The position numbers and the translations under genes were made by a program. A DNA stretch of 64,000 nt from Sorghum bicolor. Its lineage: Eukaryota; Streptophyta; Magnoliopsida; Poales; Poaceae. The stretch spans positions 11,829,997 to 11,893,996 of the forward strand of contig NC_012871.2 in the NCBI RefSeq assembly GCF_000003195.3. The letters are read 5' to 3'. The notes under the pieces were generated by a model, which had not been told where the DNA came from, did not search any database, and saw only the letters and a program-made list of their open reading frames with translations. Below are positions 20,835-31,710 of the stretch, in pieces. Every line of letters starts with the position of its first letter. Position 1 is the first letter of the stretch.

Positions 20835-22440
20835 TCTTGCAACTGATTAGCATCAATGAATCCGGTAGGTGAATAAGAGTGTAAATGTGTGTAATTCGTG
20901 GCACTGGAATCTAAATCTTGATGGATCAGTAGAGTATTGTCTTCACACCTCAACCACCATGCAACATCGATCAGTCCATTTAAAATGCTGATATCCACAC
21001 GTTTTTATCTGTATATATAATAAGAGCACCCAAACAAAACATTTTACATTGGTTTTCATCAAGTGGATGGAGTTTTGCAAGCATTATCTTATAACCTCTT
21101 TGTCCATATCACAACCAGATCAATTCATCACATATAGTTTGTACTTTGCAGCCACTACTACAGTCAGGCACAGTAGGGGCGGCTAAATAAGCTTTGTAAG
21201 GGCGGCTGGCCTAGCCGCCCTTATGCAAATGCTCTTATAGTGAAATTCACTGTAAGGGCGGTTCAACACCAGCCGCCCTTATAATGGTCCACTGTAAGGG
21301 CGATTGAGAACATCAGCAGCCCTTACTAGTGACCACTGTAAGGGCGGTTGTTGTTTCCACCCGCCTTTATAGTGAGCATTATAGTAAGGGCGGCTGGTGT
21401 TCCAGCCGCCCCTATTGTCTGCATTTGTAAGGGCGGCTCAATCTAGAGCCGCCCTATAGTTATTTTTTTAGGAGTCAACACAGTTAATGTTTTCATTAAA
21501 TAGAGCAGTTAACACAGTTAATGTTTTCATTTGAGGTCATTTAGTGTGTCATTTGACTAAGTTTGACCAAATCAAATATTGGATTTTTTAAAAAAGGCAC
21601 TTTGACTGGTACCTAGATTGTCTCGAATACAAAAGTCATGAGTACAAAACTAGGTATCAAATGTAGATCTTGATGAGTTCTAACACCTTTGTATTCAATT
21701 TTTTTATTTGATTATTTAGTGCCTCATTTGACCAAGTTTGTCCAAAACCAGTGTAGAGGCGGCTGGGGATTGAGCCATCCTATGACTAGTGTTTACTAAT
21801 ACTTTCTCAAATGCAAACATGAACTATGTAATAAATGTAGATCTTGATGGGTGGTACAACCTTAGTATTCAAAAGTTTTTTATTTAATATCATTTAGTGT
21901 CTCATTTGACCAATTTTGTCTAAAACCACTGTAGGGGTGGCTAGTGATTGAGCCGCCCCTACAGTAGTCCATTGTAAGGGTGGCCGGTGATTCAGCCACC
22001 CTTACCATGACCTACCACTATAAGGGCGGCTGATAACACTAGCCGCCCTTACAGTGGCCACTGTAGGGGCGGGTGACCAATTGGGACCCGTCTGAGTAAC
22101 TGTAAGATTGGCTCCAAAGCCAGCCGCCCCTATAGTGAAAGGGGGTGGCGTTCTCTTAGTGCTTTTTTCACGTAGTGAGTCTTGTATCAGAGGAGTTACT
22201 ATTTCATAGGGTTAGAATGCATTGGGAAGCAAGATGCTACGTGCAAATTTCATCAGTCCACCTCTTTGGAATATCAAACCAGAATTCCTCAAACAAATAC
22301 TCTAGTGTTACGCAATATCGATGCGGAAGTGCCATTCAATCCAGTATAAAATAAGAAATTCTCAAGATGCACATGTCACTAAATCCATGCCCGAGCTCAT
22401 TGTTCCAATAAGAAGATGTCTGGGGAATGTGGAACGCCTA
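20835..22440. repeat. Unknown local repeat, copy D (split by CACTA)
   Basis: 20835-21152 plus 22178-22440 align by eye with copy E at 57310-57800. Landmarks are gcatcaatgaatc.gg, cacacctcaaccaccatgca, cacccaaacaaa, atcaattcatcacatat, tactttgcag, gaggagtta and gcattgggaagcaa.atgct.cgtgcaa. The module gcatt(a/g)ggaagcaag also occurs in copies A and C, so D/E and A/B/C may be parts of one larger duplicated unit. The CACTA element 21153-22177 splits it. No gene product recognised. Confidence 0.7.
21153..22177. mobile_element. Non-autonomous CACTA element, 1.0 kb
   Basis: Starts cactactacagtcaggcac and ends ttcacgtagtg, so the terminal CACTA/TAGTG repeats are present. The ends are packed with the direct and inverted word gtaagggcggct/agccgcccttac (more than ten copies), the En/Spm subterminal pattern. 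Flanks agc and agt fit a 3-bp TSD with one change. There is no transposase; it depends on a relative elsewhere. The copy E sequence at about 57600 runs through without it, giving an approximate empty site. A 25-bp word, aacacagttaatgttttcatt with neighbours, is duplicated at about 21478 and 21511. Confidence 0.88.
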
Positions 22441-23045
22441 AAAGTAGTCAATTACGTTATTTAAAATTGAACAGCAAAAACTATTTTGAAAACCCGACAT
22501 AATTTCTCTCTAGATGTGCATGAGGCTTCCTAAGTGTTACAATCTCGAATGCTGAAAATGACTTGCACCTTTGATCCAATCATATCAACAACTAGACAAG
22601 GAAGGTAATGAGCACAACATAAAGGATTCCAATTCAAGAAAATAAGTGCATACTGTAAAGTGTTAGAGAATTAATGCAAACTCCCATTAGATGATCTTTT
22701 TACTGTGGAATAAAAAACTAATGATTTCCACAAGTCAAAAAAACTAACGATTAAGTCCAAAATGTATTCTACAAGTTTCACACATCCAAAATAGGTCTAA
22801 AACCAAATTGAAAACCAAACCGACTTATACTAGCTCGAAAAGTTGGCTTAGCCGACTAGGGCAGGATTTAGCTTACCGACTAAGGCAGTCTGCTAAGCTG
22901 ACTAGTTCTTAAAGAACCTGCTAAGCCGGCTTGGTGAACCAGCCAAGCCGACTCTGCCAAGGCAGGCGCTGTTTCCTCCATTTTTGCTCGATTCGTTCGT
23001 TCTGTTGCGCCAAATATTTTCCAACACCTCAAAGATGCCAGGAAC
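22441..23045. other. Intergenic, no gene seen
   Basis: AT-rich. Between 22830 and 22960 the word agccgac/gtcggct recurs several times with related forms, a short irregular repeat. No domain-bearing frame. Confidence 0.4.
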
Positions 23046-23049
23046 ACCC

Positions 23050-23112
23050 GGCTTTGTTGTTTTACATGTAAGGGCTTTTAAAGCAGGCTTTGTTGTTTTA
23101 CATGTAAGGGCT
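23050..23112. repeat. Two-copy 27-bp direct repeat, period 36
   Basis: ggctttgttgttttacatgt and the following aagggct occur at 23050-23076 and 23086-23112. The period is 36 bp, so the minus-strand open frame 22902-23138 shows a repeated 12-residue peptide (ALTCKTTKP). The frame is short and of unknown family. Confidence 0.85.
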
Positions 23113-23767
23113 GGCCCCGCCAGGCTCTCCAACTTCAACTATCAAATCACTTGAGCAGCACTAGCAAAGATTTCCTTTTCTCTCTCATGTCTAAAATGAA
23201 CTGGAAAATCGGAGGAGCTATTGCGTTCATGTTGGCTGCACATATGTAAAAACTGGACCACGTCAAGGGTGCCATGTTCTACCTAATGTACCCATATGCA
23301 TGTATAAACGCCAACCATGAAATGAATAGGCTCATAGCACAAAGCTCAACTTTATTTCACACATGAGAAAAACAGGTTCTTTGTTTTTTTGTAGCACTGA
23401 TGAAAAAGAAGTGGCAGCTCTTAGCTATCTAGAGTTTCGTGAGGTGCTGCTATATATGACTGAAAAAAATTCGTTAGCATCACTGCTTTTCCAACATATT
23501 TCATTATGGTCAATATATTGTCTAACTTCCACACACTTGGTTCTTGTTTTAGTCCACACATTTATTTGACATCAAACTGAAGCCACTGTATAAAAGTAGC
23601 ACCAAAAAGGCCAGGGCCGCTATCCAAAAAAGACAGATATATATGATATTATTAGCAGACGCAACAGAACCCTTTTTTCAATAAATGGCCCCATAACTAC
23701 ATACAAGCTAAAGAGAGAAGCAATAGTGTAGCAATGATGTTGCTTTGATCCTCCCACATAGATTATA
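23113..23767. other. Intergenic, no gene seen
   Basis: The 68-codon plus frame at 23363-23569 has no recognised motif. The sequence is AT-rich and unassigned. Confidence 0.4.
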
Positions 23768-23769
23768 TA

Positions 23770-24001
23770 GTCCATCCGTCCTGTAATATAGTACATTCTA
23801 GAATTTAAAATTCATCTTCAAATATATAATGCATTTTGGAGGACAAATTCCAATTTTAAATTCCATTTAACAAACAATCACCATTAATCACATTGATGTT
23901 AGGCTCCGATTAGGTAATAAAACAACAGTAAACACATCTTTTATGTTGTCCCTTAATTTGTCTTAAAATATTTAGAATGCACTATATTACGGGACATAGA
24001 G
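23770..24001. mobile_element. Stowaway MITE
   Basis: 232 bp, TIRs gtccatccgtcctgtaatat.gt.cattcta and its inverse ending gggacatagag, flanked by TA on both sides (23768-23769, 24002-24003). No coding capacity; mobilised by mariner-like transposase. Confidence 0.88.
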
Positions 24002-24604
24002 TACATGTCTGTTGCAAGCCCCATTCAACCTAGACCAAAATTACTTGGCATATCTTCATGGTTTATTTATACTCCTATGCAGTAAGATTAGAAGGCACCA
24101 GGAACTAAACTTGGCTCTGACAGGTCCATGGTCAGTCAGCAGCAGCGGGAATATTCTACTGAGGATGAGGAATCGCCATGGTCAAATGTGTAGAGAACAT
24201 ATCTAGGAGCCACTCTTGACCAAGCGAGTGACTCGTATGTGATGGCATGAGGAAGCCGACTACCCGAGCAGGTCGCCTAGCTAGATTTCGGGCCACAGTT
24301 ACATGGGGTACATGGGGTTTCCAGGTCCTGAGTAGGGCCACGCCCTAGAGGCCCTAGGCCTAGGCCCTATGGTACACCTTTTACCTTTACTAATTTGAAT
24401 CTACTTGAAAATATTATAATATCACTTAACACGTGCTCATCGTTTGTTAATAACATCATTATGACGACGCCCTGAGCTGCACGATCTTGGTCAGGCTCCC
24501 TACAGACTAAAAAAAATAGTTCTAGAGGCGCAGGCATAAATAGTGAAAACATAAATAATCATTTTCCTGACAACAAGGAACTCAAAGTGATTACAATTAA
24601 ACTA
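24002..24604. other. Remainder of copy D and intergenic DNA
   Basis: 24060-24110 (cctatgcagtaagattagaaggcaccaggaact region) matches the right part of copy E around 57930-58145 and is the empty site for the small LINE inserted there. The rest up to 24604 holds only short chance frames. Confidence 0.5.
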
Positions 24605-24855
24605 CTCCATTCATGCTAAAATAAATTAATTTCTTGAACCACCTGAAGTAAAGTAATCTGATGTTTGACCAACTTATATAAAAGAGTAAAAACATTTATA
24701 ACATCATATAAGTAAATTATGAAAATATAAACATCATGTGATACTAATTTGGTATCATAAATATCAATGCTCTTTCTATAAATTTGGTCAACCTTAAATA
24801 TAGTTTGACTTAGCATAACTCTAGAAGGTGATTTTAATTTGGGACGGAGGAAGGG
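24605..24855. mobile_element. Stowaway MITE
   Basis: Preceded by TA, begins ctccattcatgctaaaata and ends tttgggacggagg. The interior carries gtttgaccaa.ttata and a mirrored tttggtcaa..ttaaatatagtttgac, giving a long imperfect hairpin. The right-hand TA is not preserved. Confidence 0.7.
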
Positions 24856-24910
24856 AGAACTGGCCGTATTGATATGTTATAAGCAGTCAAAATGTATAAA
24901 ATTATATAAA

Positions 24911-25236
24911 GGGTCTATTTGGTACAGCTCACAACAGCTTCATGAGCTGTTGTGAGCTGTTTTTTTTGCCAAACACTTATTTCCAAAACAGCTTCATCGG
25001 TGAAGTTGTTTTTCCCCTCCTCTCACAAATACATAAGTTGGATGAAGCTGGAAAAAAGTAGCTTATTGCAGCTTCTCCCTCATTTCTCTCTCTCAACTAT
25101 GTATGAAGTAGTTGGTGAAGCTATTTTGCCAAACACTTTTTCCAAAACAGCTCAGCTTCATCTACAAAGTCACTCATGAAGCTATTTTCTAAAAAAACAG
25201 CTTTACTAGTGAAGTTGAGCTGTGCCAAACAAGCCC
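24911..25236. mobile_element. MITE of the cagctc/hAT-like type
   Basis: Begins gggtctatttggtacagctc and ends gagctgtgccaaacaagccc, inverted repeats of about 20 bp with few mismatches. The interior repeats the word acagcttcat in both orientations, which allows strong self-pairing. The aaa on both sides is the only candidate target duplication, so the superfamily is uncertain. Confidence 0.65.
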
Positions 25237-25355
25237 AAAGTTAGAACCAAAATAAATATAGTGCTATAGAATTTTAATGTAATTTACTATGAATTCAGTG
25301 ATTTTATTTGAATTTATTTTGTTATTGTGACACTTTCTGCAATTGATGATTTGCA

Positions 25356-25613
25356 GTCCCTCCATACCTATATTAAAAAATCATTTGGGACAGATGACAT
25401 GGTCTCCAAAAGTCTAACTTTGATTCTTTATTTTATAAAAATATTTATCAAAAAGTGGTGTATGTATATTTTTATGAATGTTTTTTAAGATAAATCTATT
25501 TATATGGTTTTCACATTTTCAAACTCAATAACTTAAAAGTTATTCACCATTTATATTCCAAATTTTGACCAAAACCTTGTCCAAAACGACTTTCTTTATA
25601 GATATAGAGGGAG
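25356..25613. mobile_element. Stowaway MITE
   Basis: 258 bp, begins gtccctccatacctatatta and ends tttatagatatagagggag, followed by TA (the left flank is ca instead of ta). The terminal repeats are clear for about 20 bp. Confidence 0.8.
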
Positions 25614-25954
25614 TACAATATCTTTTTAGAAGGAAAGAAGGAAGATGCATGAAATATATATTTCCTGCAAATGTTTCTAAGTATGTATACTTTGTTTATT
25701 TGTTGCTACACATAATTTATAAAGTAGTTTCCTTAGGTGTTAGCGCTCAAATTCATAGTATTAAAATGTTAAAACCGAAATCAGTTATCAATGGATAGTT
25801 GCCAAGCAAACAACTAGTTTTTAGTCGAGGGACATCTTAGGTATCAGCCGGCAAACAACATTATAATGGCGTCGAAGTGGCCACCAAATAGGTATCAGCT
25901 GTCAAATACACTGGCATACTCTTGTAAGATCATGCTTTTATTATATAACTTAAA
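25614..25954. other. No gene seen
   Basis: AT-rich. The word tatcagc(c/t)g.caaa is repeated near 25838 and 25894. No coding potential. Confidence 0.4.
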
Positions 25955-26650
25955 AAAGAGTAATTTTGACAAACGACGAATGTATTTATAAAACGCAATA
26001 AACTGGGGGTCGACGTGCCCTCAGCAAAATTGCTTCAATCTGGAGCCATGAAGTGTATTAATTATTGTTCCTCATCACTGTGACACAGATAGGTAGCTAG
26101 TCAGGCTGTACACAGCGAAGTTACAGCAAATAATCAGATGAATCTCTGCAACGATGATTCAAATACAAATATGCGCACATGCATGACCATGACACAATAC
26201 AAACCCAGGCCATGCTGTTGGCTTATATAATAGCTCTGTATCCTGGCCAACCCTTTTAATCATTTAGTTGTTGCAACGCTTAGCCTCTGCATGCAAGATA
26301 TATACCACCACATATGAGAGATATATGCGATTGCAGTTTGCAAGCAATGGAACATCATATCATGCATGCATATCCATTGCTATGCCGTCATTGCCATGCC
26401 ATACTAGCTGGTTACGAGTGTGAGGCATTAGGAACCAAGCTCGTGGATCTGTGCTCTTTGAAACTGAAATAAGCCTTGCCACACTATAGATAAAAGGCCG
26501 TTCGGCCTTGTAACAACACTGATGATGCACAAGAACTCTGTCACCTCCTTCCGGATCGGAACAGACTACAAGAGGACCCTGGGACTGCTATATATGACGA
26601 GCATGATACATCTTTGGCAGACCCAGCCTGACTTAGACTTAGGAGCTGTT
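25955..26650. repeat. Unknown local repeat, copy B
   Basis: Aligns by eye with copies A (4680-5250) and C (29485-30070 plus 30570-30600). Shared are gcaaaat...tctg, gttacagcaaat, gatgattca.aatacaaatatg, agctggttacgagtgtgaggcattagga and catctttggcaga. Beyond 26650 it is displaced by MITEs and seems to resume near 28065 (atctttggcagacctggctag). No gene product recognised. Confidence 0.65.
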
Positions 26651-26835
26651 AGGGGGTGTTTGGGACTGCTCTGTGAACTCTGCTCTACAAACTTCACTGT
26701 GGAGCAGCTTCACAAAAAACTAGAGTTTGTGGAGTACCTCTTTAGTTGCTCTCACAACTTCATCTTTTTTTCTTGAACTGAGTGCGTGAAGCTGAAATCG
26801 CGTTTGGTTAAAAAACGTGGGGCGGAACTGAAAAC
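26651..26835. mobile_element. Possible MITE, gtgtttggg type
   Basis: Starts near 26652 with gggggtgtttgggactgctct, and cgtttggttaaaaaacgtgg lies near its right end. Internal words gagcagcttcac and actctgctct suggest a hAT-like or Harbinger-like MITE. Ends and TSD are not resolved. Confidence 0.35.
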
Positions 26836-26887
26836 ATGGAGAGTTTTTAATTTTGTCATTAGAGCATGTCCATGTTTATTTTGTGTA

Positions 26888-27456
26888 CTCCCTCCATACT
26901 GAAAAACCTGACGTTTAGGACATGATTGTGGTAACCAAGGAGTGATTAATTGAAGGTTAGTTTTCCATGTCTGCTCCTAATAAATACGGTTACAGATGTT
27001 CATGTATAAGAAAGTAAATCGTCCTAACTGGCTATTGCATGGGGTTTTGAGAGTTTCAAGCTGAGATCGAACCCCAGTGGCTGTAGATTTTTTTTGCTGG
27101 AGGCTTGGAATTTTTGCATGGCACTATTGGCCCCTGCATGGCACTGCCAAGCTTTGGAAATTTTCAACTCGCGCGAGCCATTCGTGGTTGCATGCGGCAT
27201 GAGAGAGAAACGAACTGAGAAGAGCATGCACGCGTGGTTAAATGCGGCAGCTAAACGGATGCGTGGCCGAGAATAAATGCCGTCGAGTAACGAGTAGCAT
27301 GCACATGCGTGTGGTTGACTAGGCAGCCGAACGGATGGGAGGCGTGAGCTGGCCAGGGGTAATCCCGTCAAAAATGCTAGCCTCGACACCACAGCGACAA
27401 GTTTTACGAAAACGATCAATGGGCCTAGAACGACTGGTTTTTCAGTATGGAGGGAG
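26888..27456. mobile_element. Long Stowaway/mariner-like non-autonomous element
   Basis: 569 bp with a perfect 21-bp TIR: ctccctccatactgaaaaac at the left and its exact inverse ending at 27456, flanked by TA on both sides. It is about twice the usual Stowaway size and its interior (27000-27400) is GC-richer, so it may be an internally deleted mariner-like element or a MITE carrying foreign sequence. The interior frame at 27024-27419 (minus) has no recognised domain. Confidence 0.85.
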
Positions 27457-27802
27457 TATGCATGTGTAGGGACACGCTTTGGACGGTGAGATGCCAGACA
27501 TAGGCATCAAGGTTGTATGCAAGGCGTGTGGTCGATGTGAGGCAGGTGAAGCTCAGTGCATGCACAAAGAATATAGGTGAAGTTTAGAGGCAGAAGTCAC
27601 GACGCGGGTCGTATCAGAGGAATAGGTGCAGCTTGCTTGAGGCCTGAATAGGAATACTTAATTAGTGGCTGTCATCAATGTGCATGTGTTTTTGCTCATT
27701 ATAAATGTCAAGTGATGAGAGCTGTTCGGGTGGGCTGCGTCAACAAGCTTTCCCTCTGTTTGTTTCAATCCTACATGTGTCCACCTGAGAGTCTTGTTTT
27801 TG
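27457..27802. other. No gene seen
   Basis: Mixed sequence without recognised genes or repeats. Confidence 0.4.
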
Positions 27803-27805
27803 TTA

Positions 27806-28010
27806 GGCCAGTCTCAATGCATGTTTCATGAAAGTGTCATGCACATTAAATAAGGTGTCACATAAGCAAAATTACTGACTTAGCAGAGTCATTAAATGAA
27901 GGAGCTTCATCAGATCAGAGAGAACTTTCATTCCCATAAAACTAATGTGGCTCGCTTACCTAGTTTTAGTCTTGTTAACTGTGCCATAAAACTATGCATT
28001 GAGACAATGA
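27806..28010. mobile_element. Degenerate Tourist-like MITE (ggccagtctcaatg family)
   Basis: Begins ggccagtctcaatgcatg after TTA and ends gcattgagacaatg before atta. The left end is canonical and the last bases of the right end are worn. Same family as 31416-31710. Confidence 0.65.
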
Positions 28011-28552
28011 TTAACACTTGCTGAGACTGAGAGAGATGTTAGCCGGGTAGTGAATTTCTTAGCCAGGGAGATCTTTGGCAGACCTGGCTAGGACTTGAGC
28101 GTGGGGCAGGCAGACTAGAGGAATACGATGACGTGCATAATACTAAGACGCGAGTACATATATAGTACGAAGATGATAAAAACATATTCAATTATAAAAG
28201 GATAAGTCTTGAGACAAACAAGTTAGTTTTTTTATGAGACACATTAAGACAATTTTATTGCAGGGAAGACTTACCTAGCAAAATATCAGATACCAAGGCA
28301 GGAGAGTAAACAACTCATACAGCTCGTAGCTTAATACCGGTACCACAGAGTCACGTACTTTTCAATGCATGCAAGCCGCCAAGCAGGAAAGCTCAATCTT
28401 TACATCTTCCACTCTTCCGGGCACCAACGCGTGTGTACTCATTCTTCTTTATCTTTTTGGCAATATGGTTTCTATTTCATCAAATTCCTGTTGTTTTACT
28501 GAAGGACATGAGCAGCATGAATCAGATATGGAGTCGCCGAAGCAGTACAGCT
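28011..28552. other. Copy B continuation and intergenic DNA
   Basis: 28065-28130 (atctttggcagacctggctag...gtg.ggcag...agaggaatac) resembles copy C at 30583-30700. The rest shows no gene. The plus frame 28369-28554 is short and unrecognised. Confidence 0.4.
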
Positions 28553-28565
28553 AGCTGCCGGACTT

Positions 28566-28849
28566 TTTTTTTCGAAACCGTGCTAAGCACATACTTCATT
28601 AAGAGATAGATAGAGTTGATCACATACAACCAAATCATGCAATGGCGAGATGCCGTGCCATGATCGAGCCACACACAGAACACAAATCACCGGTTTCAAC
28701 GGTGGCGCAAACCGGATGTACTAAACAAGAAACTATTTTGCATCTTAGATTAGCCCGAGCTCTATCTCGCTAGAACGCAGCAGCAACGCGATCGCCCGGA
28801 ACCCTGCAGCGACCGGACTTGAGCCAGAATGGACTCTTTGAAGGAGCAC
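28566..28849 (-). mobile_element. LINE 3' end (minus strand), 5'-truncated
   Basis: A T run at the left (28564-28572) is the reverse complement of a poly(A) tail following ttaatgaag...ggtttcg, the kind of 3' tail seen on plant LINEs. The insertion is flanked by a 13-bp TSD with one mismatch, agctgccggactt (28553-28565) and agctgccagactt (28850-28862). There is no protein-coding part. A SINE is the alternative, but no pol III boxes were seen. Confidence 0.7.
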
Positions 28850-28862
28850 AGCTGCCAGACTT

Positions 28863-29063
28863 GAACTAGCCTGCTTGTAGTGCCCTAAGTTTGCTGTTTT
28901 TTTTATTTAGATGAGAACAGTACATGATTCGGCAGCCATATAGAGCAAACAGTTGTGTTGCCAAGTTTTATTTTTTGTTTTTCTTTTTCTACTCTACCAA
29001 TATGAACTGCATCAATATCAAGCTGTAGTTTACGTTCTTTGTTTTACTATTTTGGCACAGTTG
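28863..29063. other. No gene seen
   Basis: T-rich spacer before the mariner relic. Confidence 0.35.
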
Positions 29064-29400
29064 GTGATCGGCAAAAGAGAAAGCAATATTCTGATGCAAC
29101 AAAAAGAGCTGTGTACGCGATGCTTCTAGAAGGATCGCCATAGGAGGAGTCTGTTTTGCCGGTTGGGTTGTTGCTGAGTGTGTTTGGCTTTGGAGGTGTT
29201 TCTAAGATGTGTGCAGCATACGTATGTGGTATGAAGGACAGAAAGGTGGAGGGATCCATGCCATTGATAACAAGAGGGTAAAGAATTGTGGTCGTAACAA
29301 AGTTGAATCGCAGCCAGAAGCCATTGCTGACATATTGTTCAAAGATCGGACAACCTTAGAAGATCTAGTAAGGGATCTTGGAATGGCGAAGAGAACATGA
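29064..29400 (+). pseudogene. Mariner-like element transposase relic (N-terminal HTH part)
   Basis: 29064-29144 reads RQKRKQYSDATKRAVYAMLLE before a TAG. After a short frame change, 29209-29400 reads a segment including NKRVKNCGRNKVESQPEAIA, then LFKDRTTLEDLVRDLGMAK and a stop. This order (K-rich start, R-A-x-Y-x-x-L-L-E, then P/V-K-N-C-G-R-K-x-V, then R-T-T-x-x-x-L...A-L-G-x-S/A-K) is what I know from the N-terminal helix-turn-helix region of plant mariner-like (Osmar/Soymar type) transposases, the likely drivers of Stowaway MITEs. The DDD catalytic part is absent and there are stops and a frameshift, so it is dead. Confidence 0.7.
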
Positions 29401-29807
29401 GGATAAAGAATCGTGGTGGGATATTAGCTGACAAGCACAATGGTAGCCTCGCAAGAACATGATTTTACATATAACTGTAGACTAGTAATTTTGACAATAG
29501 CCAAATAAATGGGGTGGGCAGGTGTGCCCTCAGCAAAATATTTTCTCTATCAGTTTTAGTGCCAGGAAGTGTATTGTGCATATCTTTCCTTATTGTGACA
29601 CAGTTCTAGTAGGTTAGACTTTACATACAGCAAAGTTACATCAAATCTCCCAAAAGCTGCAAGGATGATTCAGAATACAAAGATGTTCACATGACCATGA
29701 CTGTCTGCATTTAATTGTTGCAACGCGAAGCTCTTGTATTCAAGATATATGCCACGACGTAGGAGATATGTATCCCATTGCAAATTGTAAACAATGGGAC
29801 ATCGCAT

Positions 29808-29862
29808 CACTACTAGAAAAACGGAGGTTTCGTGAGGGAAACAGTTTTCCGTGAGAGTTTCT
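29808..29862. mobile_element. CACTA terminus fragment
   Basis: cactactagaaaaacggagg starts here inside copy C, at a place where copies A and B have no such sequence. Only about 55 bp remain before the local repeat resumes with ttcttcgctggtctc. It contains the small inverted word ggaaacagttttcc. Confidence 0.4.
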
Positions 29863-30075
29863 TCGCTGGTCTCTTGTACATCAGCCTGCTGGTCTCTTCG
29901 CTGCCATAGAGAGCTGGTTAGGAGTGTGAGACATTGGGAAGCAAGCCCCTGCGCCGTGGTTGATTCCGCTTGCCGCTGCAGAAAGCCGTCCATTTCGCTT
30001 TGGAACCACAATGACGCAGCACAAGAATTCCAAACGCCTACTACGAGAGCCTCGCGCACTCCGATGACACATTTG

Positions 30076-30569
30076 TGTTAGTTGATCTCCTCGCCAGATG
30101 GGCCCAAAGGCTTTTCTGGGCCTTGTTCTCATGCCCTGATTAGGGGCGCCTAACCCTACATGGTTGGTGAACCCCCGTCGCACAGTGCTATAAACGGAAA
30201 GGTGGGGGCTGGGGCTCGTAGTACGAAGTTCACTGCACAGCCAGTCACCCCACCGGCATCTTAACCCTAATCCGATCTAGAGAAGGACGCTGCCAGCGAC
30301 GGGAAGTGCCACCGACGCCCGCAAGACCACCTCGATCTCCGTGCTGTCACCGAGGAGCTTCCCTGACGCGATGGCACCGCCAGCAAACGACACCGGCGCT
30401 AACACCAGCAGATCTGCGACACCCGCTCCGACCGACGATCTACCTTTTTCCCATGTCCGTTTTTATATTGTAGTAGATCATGTTTAGGGACTCCTGTGTA
30501 CGCCCTGTTCTTGTTTAATGAATCAAATGTTCCCCGACCTACGAGTTTCATGTATTACAAATTCTAACA
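30076..30569 (+). repeat. Solo LTR, 494 bp
   Basis: Begins tgttagttgatc and ends attctaaca, flanked by a perfect 5-bp TSD atttg (30071-30075 and 30570-30574). TATA-like tataaac at 30189. No internal sequence remains, which points to LTR-LTR recombination. Copy B runs from gatgatac straight to atctttggcag at the equivalent place, supporting the empty-site reading. Confidence 0.85.
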
Positions 30570-31415
30570 ATTTGGTGTATCTTTGGCAGATCTGGCTAGC
30601 TACGACAGGAGCTTGGAGCACAAAGGCTAAGCCACAGGAGCATCCAGCTCTCTTCACTTCTGTGCTCTAGACCGACCTAGTGGAATACCGTGGCGTGTGG
30701 CAGATCAGCATTCAAGGCCCTGTGGACTGTAATTGCATCTGAGATTTAGAGACTTCAATTTTGTTGCGCCAGTTAATAAAGCCGTTGTGGCATGAAGGCT
30801 GTGCTAATAGTTTATCATGTGTAGAGTTGGTACGCCAGCTAGCTAGCTGGTTTACTCCTGCGCTACTCTACATGTATTTCTACATTCATCATTGTAGATT
30901 AGTTGCACTTGTATTGTGTTGTGTGTACAGATGGAATCATGCATGTGACGGCGGCAACATTATATTGTTCGTTTTATGCTGGGCATGGTAGAATTCTGGT
31001 GGATTTTCCAGCACGCATCAACCATGAATCCATGATTGGTAGTTTGGGAACCCCATGCTTAGCTCACCATCGTTGGTTCATGGTGTGTTGTAAGAAACAG
31101 AAAACTGAATTGAATTAGTCTCATGCATAATTGCATCGAAGCTTTAGGGAAAGTAAATTATTGATGGTGTCATATAGGCTGTCTCCTGCGTCAACTGATC
31201 CGTCTAGAAACTATACTACTAATAAATGTCTTCCTATGTCCCCAAATCAATTTATTCAAGTGGGCCACCAAATGAGTGAGACCTTTACATATGAAACACC
31301 GTTTGACAAAATAAGAAGGTTTTTAAGGCTTCCAAGAAAAGGCAGCCTCTAATCAATGCCTAGCTCACTGGACGGAAAAAAAAATGCAAACTCTGCAGAT
31401 TCTAATCAAGGCTAA

Positions 31416-31710
31416 GGCCAGTTTCAGTGGGAGTTTTATGTGAGTTTCGTTCACATTAAATAGGTTGATACATAAACATTTTTGATGATGTGCTAGTGTA
31501 TTTAAGAAGAGAGAGAAAAAATGAGTTTCATCTAGGTGAAACTCTTTTAGCACGGTTACCAACTCTCTATGAGTCTTAGAATTAAATGCCTATAAAACCA
31601 TAGAATGAAACTCTCCATTGAGAGTGGGTGTTTCACTAAAGTTTCATTTCATTTCACATGACATGACAATCTTGGAAACAACGCTATGAAATTCTCCATT
31701 GAGACTGGCC
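31416..31710. mobile_element. Tourist-like MITE
   Basis: 295 bp, begins ggccagtttcagtggg and ends ccattgagactggcc, flanked by TAA on both sides (31413-31415 and 31711-31713). The interior repeats gtttca and gagttt words. Inserted in copy C. Confidence 0.88.

Noticed and set aside
21153..22177. Regular gtaagggcggct words considered as a CRISPR-like array
   Set aside because: Irregular spacing, both orientations, CACTA termini and an empty site show a transposon; the DNA is eukaryotic.
29881..30183. Cysteine-containing minus frame as a small secreted-peptide gene
   Set aside because: No signal peptide, only partial conservation with copy A, and the region belongs to a repeated sequence of unknown nature.
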